NCBI GenBank assembly: GCA_034668785.1
Contig: JAXDOS010000039.1
Location: 1-7,684, forward strand
Direction: 5' to 3'
DNA length: 7,684 bases
Origin: CANKHA01 sp034668785
GTDB lineage: Bacteria > Pseudomonadota > Alphaproteobacteria > Rhizobiales > Xanthobacteraceae
Within the stretch, counting starts at the first letter, position 1, and each line of letters starts with the position of its first letter. Under the pieces are notes generated by a model. That model saw nothing but the letters and a program-made list of their open reading frames with translations. It made no database searches and had not been told where the DNA came from. Made by a program: the position numbers and the translations under genes. Shown piece after piece: positions 5,972 to 7,684 of the stretch.

Positions 5972-5997
5972 TCAGCGCGGCTAAAACGCCGCGCTGA
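5972..5997 (+). terminator. Perfect 10-bp hairpin after rpsR
   Basis: TCAGCGCGGC (5972-5981) and GCCGCGCTGA (5988-5997) are exact inverse complements with a six-base loop, TAAAAC, ten bases past the rpsR stop. This GC-rich stem is terminator-like, but no T-run follows. It may therefore be a partial or Rho-assisted terminator, or a 3' stabiliser that lets rpsF-rpsR mRNA outlast the downstream part. The structure is certain from sequence; the role is inferred. Confidence 0.5.
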
Positions 5998-6038
5998 CGA
6001 TACAATTCGGCCGTCGGATGGTCCGGCGGTCCATGGTT

Positions 6039-6059
6039 GGGACGGACTCGATCCGTCTC
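6039..6059 (+). other. Second hairpin, upstream of the DUF2232 gene
   Basis: GACGGA (6041-6046) pairs with TCCGTC (6052-6057), extended by G6040-T6058 and G6039-C6059, with a five-base loop CTCGA. The tail is TCT followed by AACC, too short for a standard intrinsic terminator. Together with the hairpin at 5972-5997 it fills most of the rpsR-DUF2232 gap. No clear promoter was found in that gap. Confidence 0.35.
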
Positions 6060-6091
6060 TAACCGCCCGGTAACGGAGCGGGACAGCTCGG

Positions 6092-7051
6092 ATGGCGCAG
6101 ACAATTCTTATTAGTATCGGCGCGGGAGTAGCGGCAGCTTTGCTGTTTGCATCGCTTGCGTCCGGATCGCTGGTCGCGATCCTGCTTTTCTATCTTGCGC
6201 CACTCCCGATCCTGATCGCCGGGCTTGGCTGGAGCCATTGGGCAGGACTGATCGCCGCGGTTTGCGCCGCCGCGAGTCTCGCCTTTGTGTTCGGCACATT
6301 CTTCTTCCTGGCATTCCTCGTTGGGATCGGTCTGCCGGCGTGGTGGCTCGGCTATCTCGCGTTGCTGGCGCGTCCCGCTGAAGCGCCGTCGGACCATCTT
6401 GAATGGTATCCGATGGGGAAGATCGTTCTTTGGGCCGCCGTTATCGGCGCCCTGATCGTGATCGCTTCTATTCCTTATTTCGGCACCGATGCGGAAACTT
6501 TCCACGCTACGCTGCGCAATGCCATTGAAAGCGCCCTTGGCCTAACGAAGCCGCCGTCCGAGGGCGCGGATGCCAATGCCAACAGGCTGATCGATTCCGA
6601 CCTTCTCGCGGCCCTGGCTCCGCCGATGGTCGCTTCGCTGACCACGATCATCCAAGTGGTCAATCTCTGGCTCGCGGCACGCATCGTGAAAATCTCCGGC
6701 CGGTTGCCAAGGCCGTGGCCGGAATTGGCGGCCATCAGTTTTCCGCCCTTCACATCGGTGCTACTTGCCGCCGCCGTCGCGGGCACTTTTCTGCCGGGCA
6801 TCGTTGCGATCATTTCCGGCGTCCTCGCCGCAAGCCTGATGATGGCCTACGCGTTTCTGGGATTCGCCGTACTTCACGCCGCCACCCGCGGAATACAGAG
6901 CCGTCCCTTCGTGCTCGGCGGCGTCTATGCCGCCGTCCTTATATTCGGATGGCCTGCGCTGATTTTGTCGGTGCTCGGTCTTGCCGATACCGCCTTGGAC
7001 TTGCGCGGCCGTGCCGCGAGAAAACGCGGTCCACCACAACTTCGCCCATGA
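6092..7051 (+). CDS. DUF2232-type multi-pass inner-membrane protein
   Basis: The 319-residue product is strongly hydrophobic, with about eight membrane segments at roughly 5-22, 26-45, 50-70, 71-92, 110-130, 175-196, 225-263 (probably two) and 273-298. A polar stretch at about 131-172 (GTDAETFHATLRNAIESALG and onward) is likely a loop. The short C-terminal tail is basic (RGRAARKRGPPQ). No enzyme motif is visible. In rhizobial genomes an uncharacterised DUF2232 membrane protein sits between rpsR and rplI, and this matches in position, length and topology; the family name comes from recall of that context. GGGA at 6080-6083 is the likely ribosome binding site for the ATG at 6092. It follows rpsR by 130 bases with two hairpins between, and precedes rplI by 45 bases. 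Function is unknown. Confidence 0.8.
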   Translation: MAQTILISIGAGVAAALLFASLASGSLVAILLFYLAPLPILIAGLGWSHWAGLIAAVCAAASLAFVFGTFFFLAFLVGIGLPAWWLGYLALLARPAEAPSDHLEWYPMGKIVLWAAVIGALIVIASIPYFGTDAETFHATLRNAIESALGLTKPPSEGADANANRLIDSDLLAALAPPMVASLTTIIQVVNLWLAARIVKISGRLPRPWPELAAISFPPFTSVLLAAAVAGTFLPGIVAIISGVLAASLMMAYAFLGFAVLHAATRGIQSRPFVLGGVYAAVLIFGWPALILSVLGLADTALDLRGRAARKRGPPQLRP

Positions 7052-7096
7052 TGCTGATCAATCGATCAAATAGAACCGAATCGACGGAGAAAGACA

Positions 7097-7684
7097 ATGG
7101 AAGTGATTTTACTCGAACGTGTCGCCAAGCTCGGACAAATGGGCGAGGTCGTGCGCGTTAAAGACGGTTTTGCGCGCAATTACTTACTGCCTAAGGGCAA
7201 GGCACTACGTGCCACCGAAGACAACAAGACCCGCTTCCAGGGCATGAAGGTCGAGCTCGAAGCGCGCAATGTGGAACTTCGCGGCGAAGCCGAGAAGATC
7301 GGTGCCAAGGTCAACGGCAAAAGCATCGTGGTGATACGCCAAGCCGCGGAGACCGGACAGCTCTACGGCTCGGTGTCGACCCGTGACATCGCCGTCCTCC
7401 TGGGCGAGGACGGCTTTACCGTGAGCCGCACGCAGATCGCACTCAATGCTCCGATCAAGGCGATCGGAATGCATAAGGTACCGCTCCTATTGCATCCGGA
7501 AGTCGAGGTAGCGATCACGGTCACGGTGGCTCGCAGTGCTGATGAGGCCGCCCGTCTCGCGCGCGGCGAGGACGTCACCATTCGCCGCGACGAAGCGGAT
7601 GAAGCGGAGCCCGCCGTCGCGGAAGAGGCTTTTTTCGAACCGGAAGTGGTCGAGGCGCGCCACGCCCAAGAGGCAAAATCCGAC
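7097..7684 (+). CDS. rplI: 50S ribosomal protein L9, 3' end cut by window edge
   Basis: L9 binds 23S rRNA near the L1 stalk base through its N-terminal domain and extends a C-terminal domain away from the ribosome. The visible 196 residues start MEVILLERVAKLGQMGEVV and contain the L9 signature: Gly13, Gly16, Val21, Gly24, Asn28-Tyr29-Leu30, Gly34 and Ala36, in VRVKDGFARNYLLPKGKA. The long connecting helix follows (about 41-74), then the C-terminal domain ending near residue 147 (VEVAITVTVARS). After that comes an acidic extension rich in Glu, Asp and Ala (about 148-196), still open at the window edge. Such tails are normal in alphaproteobacterial L9. The ATG has GGAG seven bases upstream. It is probably the last ribosomal gene of the rpsF operon. 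Confidence 0.96.
   Translation, partial: MEVILLERVAKLGQMGEVVRVKDGFARNYLLPKGKALRATEDNKTRFQGMKVELEARNVELRGEAEKIGAKVNGKSIVVIRQAAETGQLYGSVSTRDIAVLLGEDGFTVSRTQIALNAPIKAIGMHKVPLLLHPEVEVAITVTVARSADEAARLARGEDVTIRRDEADEAEPAVAEEAFFEPEVVEARHAQEAKSD

Noticed and set aside
5550..5984. 144-codon plus-strand frame across the rpsF-rpsR junction
   Set aside because: It is out of frame with two certain ribosomal genes. The apparent Ala/Val-rich hydrophobic start comes from frame-shifted Gly/Asp/Arg codons.
1..7684. Mobile element, CRISPR, toxin-antitoxin or phage content
   Set aside because: No transposase, integrase, regular spacer-repeat pattern or terminal inverted repeats were seen, and almost the whole window is explained by core genes.

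Overview
The window looks like ordinary chromosomal housekeeping DNA from an alphaproteobacterium, most probably of the order Hyphomicrobiales (Rhizobiales). This rests on the GC-rich codon use, the gene order rpsF-rpsR-DUF2232-rplI, the fabD-fabG-acpP-fabF-mltG order, and the long charged or Gly-rich tails on ribosomal proteins S6 and S18. The order-level assignment comes from recognising protein sequences and gene order, not from a database search.

The left half (1-4640) is read from the minus strand. In transcription order it holds a small cupin protein (4640-4083), then the type II fatty acid synthesis genes fabD (malonyl-CoA:ACP transacylase), fabG (3-oxoacyl-ACP reductase), acpP (acyl carrier protein) and fabF (3-oxoacyl-ACP synthase II), then the N-terminus of mltG (endolytic murein transglycosylase), which runs off the left edge. 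FabD loads malonate onto the AcpP phosphopantetheine arm, FabF condenses it with a growing acyl chain, and FabG reduces the resulting 3-oxoacyl-ACP. A perfect TTGACA overlapping the cupin stop codon suggests fabD has its own promoter. A TATAAT box in the 261-base fabF-mltG gap suggests mltG does too.

The right half (4769-7684) is read from the plus strand. It starts with a small unrecognised 81-residue ORF. A good sigma-70-type promoter follows (-35 TTGCCT, -10 TATAAA), then a leader of about 160 bases that can fold into several helices. Next come rpsF (S6), rpsR (S18), a multi-pass membrane protein of the DUF2232 type, and rplI (L9), which is cut by the right edge. The leader contains an internal loop carrying CCG between two helices, which fits the known autoregulatory S6:S18 leader motif. 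Two hairpins sit between rpsR and the DUF2232 gene.

No mobile element, CRISPR array, tRNA, rRNA or transferred island was seen, and nothing amounts to a clearly new system. The points most worth a second look are the structured rpsF leader, the cupin gene and small ORF between two core operons, the mltG leader, and the membrane protein inside a ribosomal protein operon.
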